A stretch of DNA of 64,000 nucleotides from Confluentibacter sediminis. GTDB taxonomy: Bacteria > Bacteroidota > Bacteroidia > Flavobacteriales > Flavobacteriaceae. Below are positions 7,789 through 16,690 of the stretch, piece by piece. Within the stretch, counting starts at the first letter, position 1. Every line of letters begins with the position of its first letter. The notes beneath the pieces are model-generated. The model did not search any database and was not told where the DNA came from. It saw nothing but the letters and a program-made list of their open reading frames with translations. Position numbers and translations under genes: made by a program. The stretch covers positions 1 through 64,000 of the forward strand of contig NZ_QKPO01000006.1 of assembly GCF_003258355.1 (NCBI RefSeq), in the 5' to 3' direction.

Positions 7789-8046
7789 GTTTTCCTATAC
7801 ATTCATTATTTAAGATCGATTAGACGCGTCTGATGATGGCATGCCTTGTACCACATGTTTAGTACGAAGTCATGTAATGACAGGCAGTGATGCTGTATGT
7901 CATCACAGTTTTCAAGAGTCAGATAGCGATGCATCGTCGTAGAGGTTTTACACCACTACGGCTTGCCATGTCATATCATCTTAGCGATGAGTGTCCTGAT
8001 CGTCCGGGGCTTCCGGACACGTGTTCAAATCTTATAGTATCTCATT
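7789..8046 (+). other. Palindrome-rich leader upstream of the TonB receptor, possible structured RNA
   Basis: 258 bases without an ORF but dense in dyads. Three clean hairpins follow each other: GTGATG (7887-7892) with CATCAC (7901-7906); CGTAG (7938-7942) with CTACG (7956-7960), nesting GGT/ACC around a 5-base loop; and GTCCGG (8002-8007) with CCGGAC (8013-8018). TGTCC at 7992-7996 could instead pair with GGACA at 8015-8019, giving an alternative fold 28 bases before the receptor ATG. Perfect short palindromes (AGACGCGTCT, CGATGCATCG) are also present. It matches no riboswitch I know; a cobalamin element was looked for and not found. Confidence 0.4.
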
Positions 8047-10410
8047 ATGTTCCATAAAACATTGTGCGCATGGCTAAGTTTTAGCCTATGCACACTATCA
8101 TTTGCCCAAAAAACCTTTACCATTGAAGGTACCGTTAAGAATGCCCAAACCCAAAGCCCAATTGCCGGCGTAAGTATCATTGGAGAAGGTATATTCGCCG
8201 TGTCGGCAGACGATGGCTCGTTTACCTTAAAAAATGTCGGCGAAGGCGTTTACACCCTTCAAGCCACACACCTGGGATATACGCCCAAATATTTCGACCT
8301 GGAAGTAAACGGCCAACCCGAAAACCTGCTGGTCACCTTAAGTGAATCCAATACCCTGCTCCAAGAAGTACAATTACTCGGGAAAACCAAAGAGAAACTA
8401 GCCAAAGAACAACCTTTGGTGACGGTGGAGGCCTCCAAAGCATTTATGGAAGCCAATCGGGAAAATAGCCTGATGCAAACATTGAGCAAAATCCCGGGCG
8501 TAAGCACGATTAACATTGGCTCTGGGCAGTCGAAGCCAGTGATTAGGGGCCTCGGTTTCAATCGGGTGGCCGTGGTACAAAACGGCATCAAACACGAAGC
8601 ACAACAATGGGGCAGCGACCATGGTTTGGAAATCGATCAATACGGTATGGGAGCCATACAAATCATAAAAGGTTCCGCCTCCTTCATGTATGGCTCCGAT
8701 GCCATTGCCGGGGTGGTAAACATTAAACCTGCCGCAGCCCCTGAAGAACATTCTTTTAGTGGGGAAGTAAACCTGTTGGGTGAAAGCAATAATAACCTGT
8801 TAGGCATTTCAACGGGCATCCAGGCAAGAAAAGAAAAATGGTTTTATAGAGCACGTTTGACTTTTCGCGATTATGGCGATTATAAAGTTCCAACAAATAG
8901 GATAAACTATGAAAATTACATTTTTGAACTGCACGAAAACCATTTAAGGAACACGGCCGGTATGGAAGCCAACGCCAGCTTTAGTGTGGGTTATATCTCA
9001 GATCATATAAAATCGGAAACCTTCTTTAGCAATGTGTACAACAAGAACGGCTTCTTTGCCAATGCCCACGGTCTTGAAGTGAGAACCTCCAGCATAGATT
9101 ACGACCGTTCGGACAGGGACATCGACCTCCCTTACCATCAAGTGAATCATTTCAAAATAACGAACAACACGGTGATTACCGGCAATAAGCATACATTGTA
9201 TTTTGAGACCGGTTTTCAAAATAACCAACGCGAAGAGCATTCCGAGCCTGTACCACATGGATATATGCCCAAACCAGCCCATAGCAAAGAGCGAGAGTTC
9301 CATAAAAACACCTTTTCACTGAATATCAGGGACGCTTTCCAAATGCAAAAAGGACACAGCATGCATGCAGGCGTGAATTTGGAGTTTCAACAAAACACTA
9401 TTGATGGTTGGGGGTTTTTAATTCCGGCGTTCAACAGGTTTACAGCCGGAGTATTTGCTTATAACCAATTAGAAATCAACCCCAACTTACATCTTCAGGC
9501 AGGCCTGCGTTATGACTTTGGATTTTTAGATACCAAAGCCCATGTCGATTGGTACCCTTCCACCAGAACGAATGAAGATGGTTCCACCTCTTATATCTAC
9601 CTGCAAAGAGCACAGAACAAACAGTTGGATTTTGGGAATATGAGCGCTTCGGTGGGCTTAAGCTACCTGCAAAACCATACCACCTATAAAATAAATATAG
9701 GAAAAAGTTTCCGGATGCCTTTGGCCAACGAATTAGCTTCAGATGGGGTTAACTATCACATGTATCGTTACGAGCGGGGCAACATTGATTTAGATCCTGA
9801 AACATCCTATCAACTGGATATCGATATAGACCATACGGCAGAACTATTTAGTGTGGGCATAAGTCCCTTTGTGAATGTCTTTGATAATTTCATTTATTTA
9901 AACCCCACCCCAAATTACTTCGAAACCTTACAGATTTACGAGTACACCCAAAACAAGGTTTTTAGGATGGGGGCTGAGGTTCGGGCCAGTACCACCCTGT
10001 TTGATAATCTACAAGTAGATGCTTCTATGGAATATGTGTATTCCCGACAAACCAGTGGTGCAAAAAAAGGTTTCACATTGCCCTTTGCGCCGCCTTTGTC
10101 CACACTGCTTTCCGCAAGCTATCAGTTTAAAAAACTTCTGTTCTTTAAAAAGCCACAATTCATCGTGGATTACCGAATAACAGCCGCACAAGATGAGATT
10201 GTCCCCCCAGAGGAAAAAACAGCTGGATACCAAGTTTTAAATATGGCTTTAATGAGCCATTTTAACCTGTTCAAATACGATGCCCAATGCCGTTTAAAGC
10301 TCAATAATGCGTTCGACACCAAATATTTCAACCACACCAGTTTTTACAGACTTATAGATGTTCCCGAAGCAGGCAGGAACATTTCTTTGTCCTTAACAAT
10401 ACCTTTTTAA
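8047..10410 (+). CDS. TonB-dependent outer-membrane receptor, probably for zinc or a metal complex
   Basis: A 787-residue receptor. Residues 1-20 form a signal peptide ending SFAQ. A carboxypeptidase-D-like beta-sandwich domain covers about 24-105 (IEGTVKNAQTQSPIAGV). The plug domain follows at about 120-235, with typical segments PVIRGLGFNRVAVVQNG and GSASFMYGSDAIAGVVN. The 22-strand barrel extends to the final Phe of SLTIPF. Extracellular loops are rich in His (HGYMPKPAHSKEREFH, HYHMYRYE), which suits metal capture. Its neighbours (Fur/Zur regulator, MerC-like protein, His-rich lipoproteins, COG0523 GTPase) point to zinc. It lies 34 bases before the first DUF4625 lipoprotein, so the two are probably cotranscribed. 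A siderophore or copper substrate is possible, but no biosynthesis or siderophore esterase gene is present. Confidence 0.88.
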   Translation: MFHKTLCAWLSFSLCTLSFAQKTFTIEGTVKNAQTQSPIAGVSIIGEGIFAVSADDGSFTLKNVGEGVYTLQATHLGYTPKYFDLEVNGQPENLLVTLSESNTLLQEVQLLGKTKEKLAKEQPLVTVEASKAFMEANRENSLMQTLSKIPGVSTINIGSGQSKPVIRGLGFNRVAVVQNGIKHEAQQWGSDHGLEIDQYGMGAIQIIKGSASFMYGSDAIAGVVNIKPAAAPEEHSFSGEVNLLGESNNNLLGISTGIQARKEKWFYRARLTFRDYGDYKVPTNRINYENYIFELHENHLRNTAGMEANASFSVGYISDHIKSETFFSNVYNKNGFFANAHGLEVRTSSIDYDRSDRDIDLPYHQVNHFKITNNTVITGNKHTLYFETGFQNNQREEHSEPVPHGYMPKPAHSKEREFHKNTFSLNIRDAFQMQKGHSMHAGVNLEFQQNTIDGWGFLIPAFNRFTAGVFAYNQLEINPNLHLQAGLRYDFGFLDTKAHVDWYPSTRTNEDGSTSYIYLQRAQNKQLDFGNMSASVGLSYLQNHTTYKINIGKSFRMPLANELASDGVNYHMYRYERGNIDLDPETSYQLDIDIDHTAELFSVGISPFVNVFDNFIYLNPTPNYFETLQIYEYTQNKVFRMGAEVRASTTLFDNLQVDASMEYVYSRQTSGAKKGFTLPFAPPLSTLLSASYQFKKLLFFKKPQFIVDYRITAAQDEIVPPEEKTAGYQVLNMALMSHFNLFKYDAQCRLKLNNAFDTKYFNHTSFYRLIDVPEAGRNISLSLTIPF

Positions 10411-10444
10411 CAAACAATAATTATTAACAATCAAAACAAAAAAA

Positions 10445-11236
10445 ATGAAAACAAAAAAAATGAAAACAAACATCAAACTTTTAGCCATGGTAGCCTTTTT
10501 AGGAATCTCTTTATACTCCTGTAGTGATGATGATGATCCGATTTTAAAGGCCCCCGTTATCTCTAATTTTGAGTATGGCGAAGGAAGTACCCATTCTACA
10601 GAGCAGGTAGCCTATAAAGGCTCAGACATTCACATGGAAGCAGACATAAACGCAGAAGCCACCGTAAGCAGTATAAAACTGTCTATCCATGCCCATGATA
10701 TAACCCTAGGTGAGGGAGAAGTAGACTGGGACTTTGAGAAAAGCTTTACCGATAGCAAATACCTGGTAATAAACCCTAATTTTCATGAACACATCGATAT
10801 TCCAGACAACATTCCAGCAGGAGAATACCATATAGAATTGGTAGTCACCGATGCCTTGGGAAATAGCACGGAAGTGGAAGGACATGTTCAAATTCTAGAC
10901 CCCATTACCTTAAGTGATGTCTCTATCGATACTGAAGTAGTTCGTGGGGATGACTTTCATGCAGAGTTCTTAATCGATGCAGTAAACGGCATCCATAACA
11001 TCACTGTTGACATTCATGCACACGGCATTACCCCTGGTGTTGGGGAAGTAGAATGGCACTATGAAGAAGTTTTCGAAAACGGTTATCATGGTGAGACCTC
11101 GGTAGAATTTCATGAACACATCGATGTGCCTACTACGGTGCCTGCTGGGGAATACCACATGGTCATCATCGTGGAAGATGAAGATGGCTATACCAAACGC
11201 TACGATACCCACATAGATGTAACAGCAGCCGTATAA
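10445..11236 (+). CDS. Tandem DUF4625 His-rich lipoprotein
   Basis: A 263-residue lipoprotein. A signal ends in LYSC, followed by Ser and four Asp, a surface-export-like pattern in Bacteroidota. Two homologous beta-sandwich units of about 105 residues follow (about 38-150 and 155-260). Each contains HAH-D/G-IT, then an acidic W segment, then FHEHID and PAGEYH, which are the DUF4625 signatures. The repeated HxH and HEH motifs suggest each unit binds metal. ATG codons at 10445 and 10460 are both usable; the second leaves a shorter signal. Placed directly after the TonB receptor, it may be its surface-exposed metal-binding partner, as SusD is for SusC; this is inference. Confidence 0.82.
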   Translation: MKTKKMKTNIKLLAMVAFLGISLYSCSDDDDPILKAPVISNFEYGEGSTHSTEQVAYKGSDIHMEADINAEATVSSIKLSIHAHDITLGEGEVDWDFEKSFTDSKYLVINPNFHEHIDIPDNIPAGEYHIELVVTDALGNSTEVEGHVQILDPITLSDVSIDTEVVRGDDFHAEFLIDAVNGIHNITVDIHAHGITPGVGEVEWHYEEVFENGYHGETSVEFHEHIDVPTTVPAGEYHMVIIVEDEDGYTKRYDTHIDVTAAV

Positions 11237-11251
11237 ATAACTTTTATCAAC

Positions 11252-11281
11252 ACCGCATAATTTCTGAAGAGGTTATGCGGT
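11252..11281 (+). other. Intercistronic hairpin
   Basis: ACCGCATAA (11252-11260) pairs perfectly with TTATGCGGT (11273-11281) around a 12-base loop. It ends 7 bases before the next ATG and has no run of T after it, so it is more likely to affect mRNA stability or translation of the next lipoprotein than to end transcription. Confidence 0.5.
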
Positions 11282-11288
11282 TTAAAAA

Positions 11289-11777
11289 ATGAGCTATATG
11301 AAATTGACAATAAAACACCTGTTCTTTATCCTTTTTAGTGCCTGTATCATCTCCTGTTCTAGCGACGACAGCGTAGATAAGGATGAAGAAAAACCAACCA
11401 TTACCATACAGTATGCTGGCGGATTTCCACAAGCCTGTGCAGAACTTCAAAAAGGACAGACCTATACCTTTAAAGCCAAAGTAATGGACAATAAGGCCCT
11501 GGCTTCCTATAGCTTGGACCTTCACCATAATTTTGACCATCATACCCACGATGACCAAGGTGAGACCTGTGATTTAAACCCTATAAAACAGGCTGTAAAT
11601 CCATTCATATTCATGAAGAACTACACTATAGAAGGACATCAGACGGCTTATGAAATAAATATATCCTTAACCATTCCGAACGATATCGATTCTGGAGATT
11701 ACCATTGTTCCTATTCCGTAACAGATGCCACAGGCTGGCAATCCAGAACCTCAGTAGATATAAAAATCATAGAATAA
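11289..11777 (+). CDS. DUF4625-like lipoprotein
   Basis: A 162-residue lipoprotein: a signal ending IISC, then Ser/Asp-rich spacer (SSDDSVDKDEE) and one beta-sandwich domain. The middle is His-rich (LDLHHNFDHHTHDD), with SGDYH-type and TDATGW segments near the end as in DUF4625 proteins. It lacks the full FHEHID signature of its neighbours, so the family call is weaker. The start could be 11289 or the ATG at 11298. It is followed after 8 bases by the next lipoprotein gene. The likely role is metal binding at the cell surface or in the periplasm, inferred from its histidines and context. Confidence 0.68.
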   Translation: MSYMKLTIKHLFFILFSACIISCSSDDSVDKDEEKPTITIQYAGGFPQACAELQKGQTYTFKAKVMDNKALASYSLDLHHNFDHHTHDDQGETCDLNPIKQAVNPFIFMKNYTIEGHQTAYEINISLTIPNDIDSGDYHCSYSVTDATGWQSRTSVDIKIIE

Positions 11778-11785
11778 ACAAAAGC

Positions 11786-12733
11786 ATGAACCTCATCAAT
11801 AAGAACAAACCATTCTTTTTCCTCTTATCAACGTTCGTATTCACATGCCTATTGGCATCCTGCTCCAAGGATGACGATACCGCAGTGCCTATGCCAATAC
11901 CCAGCATGAGTGCATTGGAGATAGGGTCGGGGGAACACCAAGGTGTTATTGGCAGAGACTTTCACTTTAATGCCGACGTTGTAGCAGGGGGCCGTATTGA
12001 CTTTATACAAATCAATATAAAACCCAAGGCAGGCGAGACCTATAGTCACGATTGGTCTTTTGAGATTGCTTGGGATGAATTTAAAGGCCTTAAAAACAGT
12101 ACGGTGCATAAACATTTTGATATTCCCGAAGACGCCCCGGAAGGCACATTTGATTTTATCATCACCATCACCGATGAAAACGGCACCCAACTACAGGAAA
12201 CCCATGACGTCAATTTGGTTGACCCCGCAAATCTTCCGGTAGATCCCTACTTGTATCTCTGGGACTTTTATACACCAAATGCCTATCAATACGTGAATGA
12301 ATTACTTCAAAATCCAGAAGACGTCACCTATTCACAAGGCGATGTCTTTAAATCTTCAGTGACCATCAAAAAGGTGAAAGGCGATGGGAAAATGTACCTG
12401 CTGTTTATCAAAAAATCCGCAAACCATCTGCCTAGGATTGTAGATGACATAGATTTTTCAAAAGTGATTGTCTATGATGTGTTTGAGCATGAAAACTGGG
12501 AAGATGTAAATGCCTTTGCGAATATTATATACGACGGCCAAGGCGGATTTACCCGCCCTACCCCAGAGTTTGTTATAGGAGCCTCTGTTGATAACAACAC
12601 TCCCGAACCCAACCCCATAGAAGGCGACAAAGCTTGGGAAAACGGCGCCTATTATCTTGGTGTCGTGTATACCAATACCACCTATAATATAAGTGTTTAC
12701 CATTATTTGGAAGTCCAAATAAACGGTTTTTAA
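11786..12733 (+). CDS. DUF4625-domain lipoprotein with C-terminal extension
   Basis: A 315-residue lipoprotein starting at the ATG at 11786 ([12 protein letters not shown]); an earlier in-frame start would overlap the previous gene and hide the signal peptide. The signal ends LLASC, then SKDDD. Residues about 35-145 form one DUF4625-type unit ([36 protein letters not shown]). The remaining ~165 residues are a separate beta-rich domain not recognised by me, with aromatic segments such as [12 protein letters not shown]. Third of three adjacent lipoproteins behind the metal TonB receptor. The extra domain may confer contact with the receptor or another ligand; this is speculative. Confidence 0.78.
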   Translation: MNLINKNKPFFFLLSTFVFTCLLASCSKDDDTAVPMPIPSMSALEIGSGEHQGVIGRDFHFNADVVAGGRIDFIQINIKPKAGETYSHDWSFEIAWDEFKGLKNSTVHKHFDIPEDAPEGTFDFIITITDENGTQLQETHDVNLVDPANLPVDPYLYLWDFYTPNAYQYVNELLQNPEDVTYSQGDVFKSSVTIKKVKGDGKMYLLFIKKSANHLPRIVDDIDFSKVIVYDVFEHENWEDVNAFANIIYDGQGGFTRPTPEFVIGASVDNNTPEPNPIEGDKAWENGAYYLGVVYTNTTYNISVYHYLEVQINGF

Positions 12734-12744
12734 TTTCATTGGAA

Positions 12745-12775
12745 ATAGGCTGTCCTGAAAACAGGAGCAGCCTAT
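12745..12775 (+). other. Strong intercistronic hairpin
   Basis: ATAGGCTG (12745-12752) pairs with CAGCCTAT (12768-12775) and encloses CCTG/CAGG around AAAA. No T run follows, so this is not a classical terminator. It separates the lipoprotein genes from the GTPase gene and may mark an mRNA processing or stability boundary. Confidence 0.5.
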
Positions 12776-12810
12776 GCATTACTACAAAACTGCTAATAAA
12801 AGGTCATACT

Positions 12811-14010
12811 ATGAAAAAACTACCTGTAACTATATTAAGTGGATTTCTAGGTGCTGGAAAAACCACGCTGTTAAACCACATCCTCCATAATAAAGAAGGC
12901 TTAAAAGTAGCTGTCATTGTGAATGACATGAGCGAAGTAAATATCGATGCCCAGTTCATTGAAAATGAAAATACGCTCTCTAGAACCGAAGAAAAACTAG
13001 TGGAAATGTCCAACGGGTGTATTTGCTGTACCTTGAGGGAAGACCTGATGGTTGAGGTTGAAAAGTTAGCCAAACAAAACAAATTTGATTATTTGTTGAT
13101 TGAAAGTACAGGCATTAGCGAGCCCATTCCCGTTGCTCAAACATTTACCTTTGAAAGCGAAGATGGCACCATAGATTTGAGTCGTTTTAGCTATATAGAT
13201 ACCATGGTAACGGTGGTAGATGCCTATAATTTTTTAAAGGACTTTTCAAGTCCCGATTACCTAGCCACCAGGGAACTTACCAATATGGAAGGCGACAACA
13301 GGACGATTGTTAACTTACTGACCGATCAAATTGAATTTGCCAATGTTATCATCATTAACAAAATTGATTTGGTAACTAAAGACCAGCTTGAAGAGCTTCA
13401 TGCCATCATCCATAAGCTAAATCCGGAAGCTAGGATGATTACGGCTACCGAATCTAACGTTGCGCTTAAAAATGTAATCAACACAGGTCTATTTGATTAT
13501 GCCAAAGCGGAAGCTTCTGCAGGATGGATAAAAGAACTGGAGAACGAGCATGTACCAGAAACCGAAGAATATGGTATGGGCTCCTTGGTTTTTAGAAGTA
13601 AAAAACCGTTTCACCCAGAGCGTTTTTTAAAATACCTTAATACGGGTTTTCCGCAAAACATTATAAGAAGTAAAGGTTTGTTTTGGCTGGCATCCAGACC
13701 CAGCCAAGCACTGATATGGAGCACAGCGGGCGGTTCTTTTAAGGCCGACAATGCGGGGGTTTGGTGGGCATCCATGCCTTTTGGTGAGCGTATTAGCTAT
13801 ACGGCCTTTGTAGAAAACAAAGACCAAATTGAATCTGATTGGGATCCGTTGTTTGGAGATCGCAAAATCGAATTGGTATTCATTGGGCAGTACCTAGAGA
13901 AAAAGACCCTGGAAAAGCAATTGGAAAATTGTTTAGTAAGCGACCTAGAAATCAAGCAATGGAACCATAAACTAGTAGAACAAGAAGATGAATGGTCCAT
14001 TGCAAGATAA
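12811..14010 (+). CDS. COG0523 (CobW/ZNG-type) metallochaperone GTPase
   Basis: A 399-residue cytoplasmic GTPase. Walker [10 protein letters not shown] is at residues 11-19, the CxCC metal motif GCICC at 69-73, ESTGISEP follows, and NKID is in the G-domain. A C-terminal CobW domain includes a WLASRP segment. COG0523 proteins bind zinc or cobalt at CxCC and deliver metal to client enzymes. Members next to Zur are typically made under zinc starvation. The ATG at 12811 (MKKLPVTIL) is preferred to an in-frame start at 12739 because it begins at the family's usual N-terminus. It follows the lipoproteins after a hairpin and may be in the same operon. Position and motifs favour a ZNG/YeiR-like zinc chaperone over cobalamin synthesis, since no cob genes are nearby. 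Confidence 0.9.
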   Translation: MKKLPVTILSGFLGAGKTTLLNHILHNKEGLKVAVIVNDMSEVNIDAQFIENENTLSRTEEKLVEMSNGCICCTLREDLMVEVEKLAKQNKFDYLLIESTGISEPIPVAQTFTFESEDGTIDLSRFSYIDTMVTVVDAYNFLKDFSSPDYLATRELTNMEGDNRTIVNLLTDQIEFANVIIINKIDLVTKDQLEELHAIIHKLNPEARMITATESNVALKNVINTGLFDYAKAEASAGWIKELENEHVPETEEYGMGSLVFRSKKPFHPERFLKYLNTGFPQNIIRSKGLFWLASRPSQALIWSTAGGSFKADNAGVWWASMPFGERISYTAFVENKDQIESDWDPLFGDRKIELVFIGQYLEKKTLEKQLENCLVSDLEIKQWNHKLVEQEDEWSIAR

Positions 14011-14215
14011 ATACCATTAAAAACTTAAAGCGATAAAAAATGCATCATCCATGTTTTATAATAGAACAAATCCAGCTAAGAAATAGCAACATAATTTAAA
14101 CATTCACTAAACATGGATGTGAGTTGGTTTTCTTAATGTGAGTGGGTAGAGCTGGACAATTATTGCTAGCACTGCTTTTTAAAAAAAGAAAAAAGAGTCT
14201 AAAAGAGGTTGCGAC

Positions 14216-14848
14216 ATGATTAAGACCAAAAACATAACATTTAAGTATAAAAAAAATGGAAACCATCGTTTTACTTTCCCGGACATTACTTTAAAAGATG
14301 AGGAAAATTTACTCATTTTAGGTAAATCGGGCATAGGAAAAACAACACTTCTTCATCTTTTGGCAGGCTTGCTAAAACCTGTTAGCGGAACGATCGCTAT
14401 TGGTTTTGTTGATATCCATTCCCTATCACCTTCACAATTGGATACATTCAGGGGACAGCACATTGGATTGGTATTTCAAAAAAACCATGCAATTCAATCT
14501 TTAAATGTTACTGAAAATTTAGAGTCACGTCTTTTTTTTAGCAGAAAAGCCATCGACCATGTTATGATAAATGACTTATTAGAACAATTGGATTTGAGCG
14601 ACTTTAAAAAGAGCAAAGTAAACGAACTGAGCGAAGGGCAATTACAAAGGTTGGGCATTGCTTTATCGGTCATACACAATCCACAAGTTATTTTGGCAGA
14701 TGAGCCCACTTCAAGTTTAGATGATGAAAACTGTAAAATGGTTATGGATTTGCTTATCAATCAGGCAAAACAAAACCATGCCAATCTCATTGTTATCACA
14801 CACGACCACAGGATAAAACCATTATTTTCAAAAGCCATTACATTATGA
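14216..14848 (+). CDS. ABC transporter ATP-binding protein (LolD/MacB-like)
   Basis: A 210-residue ATPase with all main motifs: Walker A GKSGIGKTT near residues 36-44, Q-loop (VFQKN), signature LSEGQLQR near 139-146, Walker B VILADEPTSSLDD and switch H (THDH). It is closest in layout to LolD/MacB subunits that drive transport of lipoproteins or other substrates from the periplasmic side. It overlaps the permease gene by 4 bases (ATGA), showing translational coupling. The 205-base gap before it contains CATCCATG (14046-14053) and its inverted copy CATGGATG (14112-14119), and no clear Fur/Zur box. Membership in the metal island is inferred from location and the His-rich loop of its partner. Confidence 0.88.
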   Translation: MIKTKNITFKYKKNGNHRFTFPDITLKDEENLLILGKSGIGKTTLLHLLAGLLKPVSGTIAIGFVDIHSLSPSQLDTFRGQHIGLVFQKNHAIQSLNVTENLESRLFFSRKAIDHVMINDLLEQLDLSDFKKSKVNELSEGQLQRLGIALSVIHNPQVILADEPTSSLDDENCKMVMDLLINQAKQNHANLIVITHDHRIKPLFSKAITL

Positions 14849-16077
14849 CTATTTGGAGCATTAGCATACAAAACCTCAGGTCAAAACCATTCTATACTTT
14901 TTTAAGCGTCTTCAGTTTGGCATTAAGTATCGCACTTCTTCTAGGAATCCAACAAGTGGAAGCGTCCTTTAAATACCAAATGGAAAACAACTTAGGAGAT
15001 ATTGATTTGGTTATTGGTGCCAAAGGAAGCCCCTTACAATTGGTTTTAGCATCTGTACTGCATATGGACAACCCAACAGGGAATATTCCCTATGAAGATG
15101 CAAAAAAGGTGGGCAAAAACCCTATGATTAAAAGTGCCGTACCTATCTCTTATGGTGATAATTATAAAGGATATAGAATTGTAGGAACAACTAAGGGATT
15201 TGCCCCCCTTTACAATGCTGCACTGGAAGAAGGACGTGCCGTAAAAAAGTCAATGGAAGTCGTCCTTGGCCATACCGTGGCAAAACAACTGCAACTTAAA
15301 ATAGGGGATACCTTTTTAAGCTCCCATGGATTGGTTGATAATGATATAGACGTGCATTCCGAAAAACTTAAAGTAGTTGGGATCTATAAACCCACTCAAA
15401 AAATAATAGACCGTCTCATCATTACAAATTTAGAAAGCATATGGGACGTTCATCATACCGAAGGCGAACATGAACATGGTGATGAACAGGAGGGAGGCTC
15501 TATTGAGCATTCTGGAAATGCATATGAAGGAAAAGAAATAACGTCCTTATTGATTTCTTTTAGAAATCCATCTGCCTTTTTAACGCTTCCTAGAAAAATC
15601 AATGAACAGACCAATATGCAAGCGGCATTACCTAAATATGAGTTGGACAGATTGTATGAATATATGGGCGTTGGGGTGAAAACAATTTCATGTATTGCCT
15701 ATATCATCCTTGTTATTTCTTGCATGACCATTTTTATAAGCCTTTATAAAATGGTAAAAGAACATGCTTTTGATCTAGCACTGTTACGCACTTACGGTGC
15801 AAGCAATGTCCAATTGATACGCATGGTCGGGTATGAAGGATGCATAATGGGGCTACTCGCCTTTTTATTGGGGATTTTACTATCTAAAACGGGACTGTCC
15901 TTGATGTTTAAAATGGTAGAAACCGAATATAAACAAAACATGCTCCATGAATTGCCATTGATGGAATTCTTGCAAATAGGAGCTTTGGTCTTTATAATGA
16001 TATTGGCCGCTATAGTCTTAGCCATCCATCCTATCATAAAAATGAACATATCCACTATTTTGAGCCATGAAAACTAA
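14845..16077 (+). CDS. FtsX/MacB-like ABC permease with a His-rich periplasmic loop
   Basis: A 410-residue permease with one N-terminal membrane helix (about 17-36), a large periplasmic domain, and three C-terminal helices: the FtsX/MacB/LolE topology. Near residues 203-223 the periplasmic part carries HHTEGEHEHGDEQEG, a His/Glu stretch typical of zinc-binding loops and not usual in LolE. It forms a transporter with the preceding ATPase (4-base overlap) and is followed by a 11-base overlap with the CxxC exported protein, so three genes are tightly coupled. These mechanotransmission-type transporters do not usually import ions; a role in moving a metalloprotein or lipoprotein, or sensing metal, is a reasonable inference. 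Similar pairs occur beside zinc genes in Bacteroidota. Confidence 0.85.
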   Translation: MTIWSISIQNLRSKPFYTFLSVFSLALSIALLLGIQQVEASFKYQMENNLGDIDLVIGAKGSPLQLVLASVLHMDNPTGNIPYEDAKKVGKNPMIKSAVPISYGDNYKGYRIVGTTKGFAPLYNAALEEGRAVKKSMEVVLGHTVAKQLQLKIGDTFLSSHGLVDNDIDVHSEKLKVVGIYKPTQKIIDRLIITNLESIWDVHHTEGEHEHGDEQEGGSIEHSGNAYEGKEITSLLISFRNPSAFLTLPRKINEQTNMQAALPKYELDRLYEYMGVGVKTISCIAYIILVISCMTIFISLYKMVKEHAFDLALLRTYGASNVQLIRMVGYEGCIMGLLAFLLGILLSKTGLSLMFKMVETEYKQNMLHELPLMEFLQIGALVFIMILAAIVLAIHPIIKMNISTILSHEN

Positions 16078-16504
16078 GATGCTGATAATCGCTACACTTT
16101 TAGCTTTCAATATAGGCTTTAGCCAAAAGAAAATCACTTGGACGGATTTATCCCATATAAAGTTTACGGAAAAATTTTTCCCAGCGTATGACACCTCTTT
16201 TTTTGTTCCTACTTTTTTGCCTCCCGTAAAGGCTTTAGATGGTAAACAGATAACTATTACAGGATATTTTTTAAATATAGACCCTAAAGGAGAATTGTAT
16301 ATCCTCTCCAAAGGCCCCATGTCTGCTTGTTTTTTCTGTGGGATTGGAGGGCCAGAAACAGCCATAGAACTGCAATTTACATCTAAACAGCTGTTTAAAA
16401 CTGACAATATAGTGTCTGTAACGGGAATATTAAAATTAAATGCTACCGATGTAGATCATTTTACTTACATCCTAACGGAATGTAAAGGACAACGAATTAA
16501 TTAA
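16067..16504 (+). CDS. Exported CxxC protein (DUF3299-like)
   Basis: A 145-residue protein with a signal peptide (about residues 1-19, ending GFSQ). The core contains an ITGYFLNID strand and MSACFFCGIGGPET, with Cys88 and Cys91, resembling DUF3299 proteins, where this CxxC-G-GPE segment is the hallmark. It is probably periplasmic and may bind metal through the cysteines. It overlaps the permease gene by 11 bases, so it is translated together with the ABC transporter and may be its substrate-binding or accessory subunit. This looks like the last gene of the metal island. Function is not known for the family. Confidence 0.72.
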   Translation: MKTKMLIIATLLAFNIGFSQKKITWTDLSHIKFTEKFFPAYDTSFFVPTFLPPVKALDGKQITITGYFLNIDPKGELYILSKGPMSACFFCGIGGPETAIELQFTSKQLFKTDNIVSVTGILKLNATDVDHFTYILTECKGQRIN

Positions 16505-16525
16505 TAACAGCCATACACAACACAT

Positions 16526-16679
16526 ATGAACAAAAGAATTTTTTTTAAACGGACGCTCCTTCCTTAGGAAAGAGATCACCTATACGCCCTGGAGTTTTGA
16601 TTGCACAAATACCTATCAATTATTTTCTAAACCAGATCGTGAAAAACGAGTGAAAAACACTTGTTTCAATCGGTCATAA
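16526..16679 (+). pseudogene. Possible short frameshifted ORF at a run of eight T
   Basis: An ATG at 16526 reads MNKRIFF and then hits a run of eight T. In the original frame a stop follows six codons later. If one T is dropped, the frame continues NGRSFLRKEITYTPWSFD... to a TAA at 16677-16679, about 50 residues of ordinary-looking protein. No family was recognised. This is a weak call. Confidence 0.25.
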
Positions 16680-16690
16680 TATTTAAAACC

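Noticed and set aside
7789-8046. Cobalamin riboswitch upstream of the TonB receptor
   Set aside because: The expected conserved blocks, such as a GCCACTG box, are not present, and neighbouring genes point to metal rather than B12.
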